Assembly: GCA_036123585.1 (NCBI GenBank)
Contig: JAZADN010000033.1
Location: 1 to 6,165, forward strand
Direction: 5' to 3'
From: UBA9410 sp036123585
Lineage (GTDB): Bacteria > Actinomycetota > Acidimicrobiia > Acidimicrobiales > MedAcidi-G1
DNA: 6,165 bases
The notes under the pieces were generated by a model, which was not told the origin of the DNA, made no database searches, and saw nothing but the letters and a program-made list of their open reading frames with translations. The position numbers were made by a program, and so were the translations under genes. Positions 5,021-6,165 of the stretch are shown here, piece by piece (the first letter of the stretch is position 1; each line of letters begins with the position of its first letter).

Positions 5021-5033
5021 CGGCGGGCCGCCG
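5021..5033. terminator. Short palindrome between convergent genes
   Basis: CGGCG (5021-5025) and CGCCG (5029-5033) form a perfect 5-bp stem with a GGC loop, directly after the stop of the ChbG-like gene and in the 27-base gap before the convergent SCP2-like gene. There is no T-tract; a two-way terminator role is inferred from position only. Confidence 0.3.
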
Positions 5034-5047
5034 ACCGACGCCCAACC

Positions 5048-5443
5048 TCAGACCTCGCTGCGACCAGCCAGGTCGGCGAGCATGGCCGACCACTCCAAAG
5101 AGCCGAATAACGGCCGGAGGTCGAACAGGTACCGGGCGTACGCGTCCTCGACCTTGCACCGCCCCGTCATGAAGGCCACGTCGGGATCCAACTCTCCGCA
5201 GAACTGGTCCACCGCGTCGGGGTACTTCCAGGTCACCGTGGCCTCAGCCTCGCCGTCCCGGGTGGACCGCACCTCGTCGAGACGGCCGTCGGCCACCGTC
5301 AACAGGAGTTGCACCTTGCCGTGGGGCGTGCTTGTGACCACGAACCGCACCACGCCGTCCACGCCGGGCCGCTCGGGGAGGGCAGCACCAGCGGCGGCGA
5401 ACTCGGCCACCCACTCCTCGGACAAGAACGACAGTTCGGCCAT
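5048..5443 (-). CDS. SCP2-like sterol/lipid-binding domain protein
   Basis: A 131-residue protein consisting of essentially one SCP-2 (sterol carrier protein 2) domain, a fold with a hydrophobic tunnel that binds lipids, sterols or acyl-CoA. The characteristic stretch is GELDPDVAFMTGRCKVED (83-100), where the aspartate-containing strand and G-R/K-x-K-V are family hallmarks, followed by a C-terminal helical part (AYARYLFDLRPLF, 101-113). Strands VVRFVVTST (31-39) and KVQLLLTVADG (43-53) fit the sheet. There is no signal peptide, so it is probably cytoplasmic. The ATG overlaps the stop of the upstream Mca-like gene by one base (TGATG), and no ribosome binding site is present in front, which points to translational coupling by re-initiation. 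The ligand is unknown. Many actinobacterial single-domain SCP2 proteins are uncharacterised, and the link with a thiol-conjugate amidase is context only. Confidence 0.8.
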   Translation of the reverse strand: MAELSFLSEEWVAEFAAAGAALPERPGVDGVVRFVVTSTPHGKVQLLLTVADGRLDEVRSTRDGEAEATVTWKYPDAVDQFCGELDPDVAFMTGRCKVEDAYARYLFDLRPLFGSLEWSAMLADLAGRSEV

Positions 5444-5445
5444 CA
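5443..5445 (-). promoter_or_regulatory. TGATG stop/start overlap coupling the Mca-like and SCP2-like genes
   Basis: On the minus strand the TGA of the amidase (5443-5445) and the ATG of the SCP2-like gene (5441-5443) share one A. The bases before it are a G7 run and CCTCC, not a Shine-Dalgarno sequence, so translation of the second gene probably depends on ribosomes finishing the first. Confidence 0.6.
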
Positions 5446-6165
5446 GGAGGCCCCCCCGCCCCCTGCCGCTGCTGTGCCTGCTGGGGTGTCGGCCCGCCCG
5501 TCGGTAACGACGCCGGCGAAAAGGTCGACCTCATAGCCATCATCGACGGGCACCGCCGGGCCGACATGGCTGAACTCCAGGCGGTAGTCGTCCCACGGGT
5601 GGACGGTCCGGGCCTCTTCGTCGGGCAGGCCGAACCAGAAACTCGATGCCGGGTCGATCTGGGTGGCGTGGGCCCGCAGAGCCTCACCTCGGACGTCCCA
5701 GTGCTCGGCGATGGGCACCCGTGTGGTGATCAGGTGGTCGCGCGACGGCCGCTCGAACCACCACTCGTCGTAAGGCGACTCGAGGCCGAGTGCCTTGAAC
5801 CGCTTGTGCAGACCCTCGATCCGGGCCCGCGACCACATCGTGTAGTACAGCTTCGACGGCTGCCAGACCGGCCCCGCCTCGGGGTATCGATCGTGGTCAG
5901 CGGCGGCGTGGAAGGCCGGAACCGTCACGTCGTGAACCTGAACGTGATCCGGGTGGTCGTACTCGCCGCGGGCGTCTGGGTAGGTGACCACCACCTGGGG
6001 TCGGACCCGGCGAATGATCGCCACCAGCCTGCCCACCGCCTCATCGTGGTCGGCGTTGGCGAAACAGTCGGGACGGGCGTTGTGCTCGGAGTCCTTCATG
6101 CCCGAGTCGTGGTACCCGAGCATGACCACCTCGTCGTACCCGATGATCTCGGCGGCCCGGTCCAG
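5443..6165 (-). CDS. mca: Mycothiol S-conjugate amidase-like PIG-L deacetylase, 5' end beyond the window
   Basis: The C-terminal 240 residues of a PIG-L/LmbE-family zinc amidase; the frame is open to the edge, so the start and the first zinc motif (A-H-P-D-D-E type) lie outside. Visible are GYHDSGM near residues 17-23 of the fragment, DARGEYDHPDHVQVH near 65-79 with the third zinc-ligand histidine of the H-P-D-H motif, and a C-terminal segment with HATQIDPASSFWFGLP and DYRLEFSHV that matches Mca more than the shorter, MshB-like or LmbE-like members. Mca cleaves mycothiol S-conjugates to GlcN-Ins and a mercapturic acid, part of electrophile and drug detoxification in actinobacteria. Mca is normally about 290 residues, so roughly 50-60 residues are missing. 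The end is rich in Gly and Ala over a run of seven C on the plus strand (5451-5457). It is co-transcribed with the SCP2-like gene. MshB or another PIG-L amidase is the main alternative; the missing N-terminus would help separate them. Confidence 0.75.
   Translation of the reverse strand: MDRAAEIIGYDEVVMLGYHDSGMKDSEHNARPDCFANADHDEAVGRLVAIIRRVRPQVVVTYPDARGEYDHPDHVQVHDVTVPAFHAAADHDRYPEAGPVWQPSKLYYTMWSRARIEGLHKRFKALGLESPYDEWWFERPSRDHLITTRVPIAEHWDVRGEALRAHATQIDPASSFWFGLPDEEARTVHPWDDYRLEFSHVGPAVPVDDGYEVDLFAGVVTDGRADTPAGTAAAGGGGAS

Noticed and set aside
1..6165. Mobile element, CRISPR array or prophage signature
   Set aside because: No transposase, integrase, terminal inverted repeats or spaced direct repeats are visible, and composition is even along the window.

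Overview
This is a high-GC window (about two thirds G+C by eye) with dense, short-spaced genes on both strands, strong G/C preference at third codon positions, many GTG starts, and several genes that look leaderless. Together with a mycothiol S-conjugate amidase (Mca) type protein and an F420/flavin-dependent luciferase-like oxidoreductase, this points to an actinobacterium. The Acidimicrobiia (Ilumatobacter-like) are my best guess, by family resemblance only. I see no transposase, integrase, CRISPR array, tRNA or rRNA. The window looks like ordinary chromosomal housekeeping and accessory DNA.

Layout from left to right. Bases 1-183 hold no secure gene, only a small stem-loop, a possible truncated minus-strand reading frame at the edge, and the promoter of the first gene. 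184-798 (+) encodes a PAP2-type phosphatase with a complete motif set. 828-1013 (-) encodes a 61-residue unrecognised protein, convergent with it. 1118-1864 (+) encodes a Mug/TDG-type uracil-DNA glycosylase carrying an extra N-terminal segment of about 90 residues. A minus-strand pair follows: a TesB-like acyl-CoA thioesterase (2869-3675) read first, then a luciferase-like monooxygenase (1884-2864), four bases apart and probably one operon. 3783-3998 (+) is a 71-codon small gene divergent from the thioesterase, with a strong 12-bp hairpin over its stop codon. 4190-5020 (+) is a ChbG/YdjC (TTHB029-like) carbohydrate-deacetylase homologue in which several normally conserved active-site positions are changed. 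At the right edge a second minus-strand pair, Mca-like amidase (5443 to beyond the edge) then SCP2-like lipid-binding protein (5048-5443), shares one base in a TGATG stop/start overlap.

The two minus-strand pairs suggest co-expressed functions: thioester hydrolysis with an F420/FMN-type oxidoreductase, and thiol-conjugate processing with a sterol/lipid-carrier fold. The plus-strand genes appear to be independent single-gene units. Four starts have a -10-like hexamer (TANNNT, or a relaxed NANNNT) ending exactly seven bases before the start codon, so transcription would begin on the first base of the start codon. The most unusual items are the degenerate ChbG homologue, the extended glycosylase with a changed second motif, the uniform leaderless spacing, and the hairpin with a competing alternative fold at 3979-4022.
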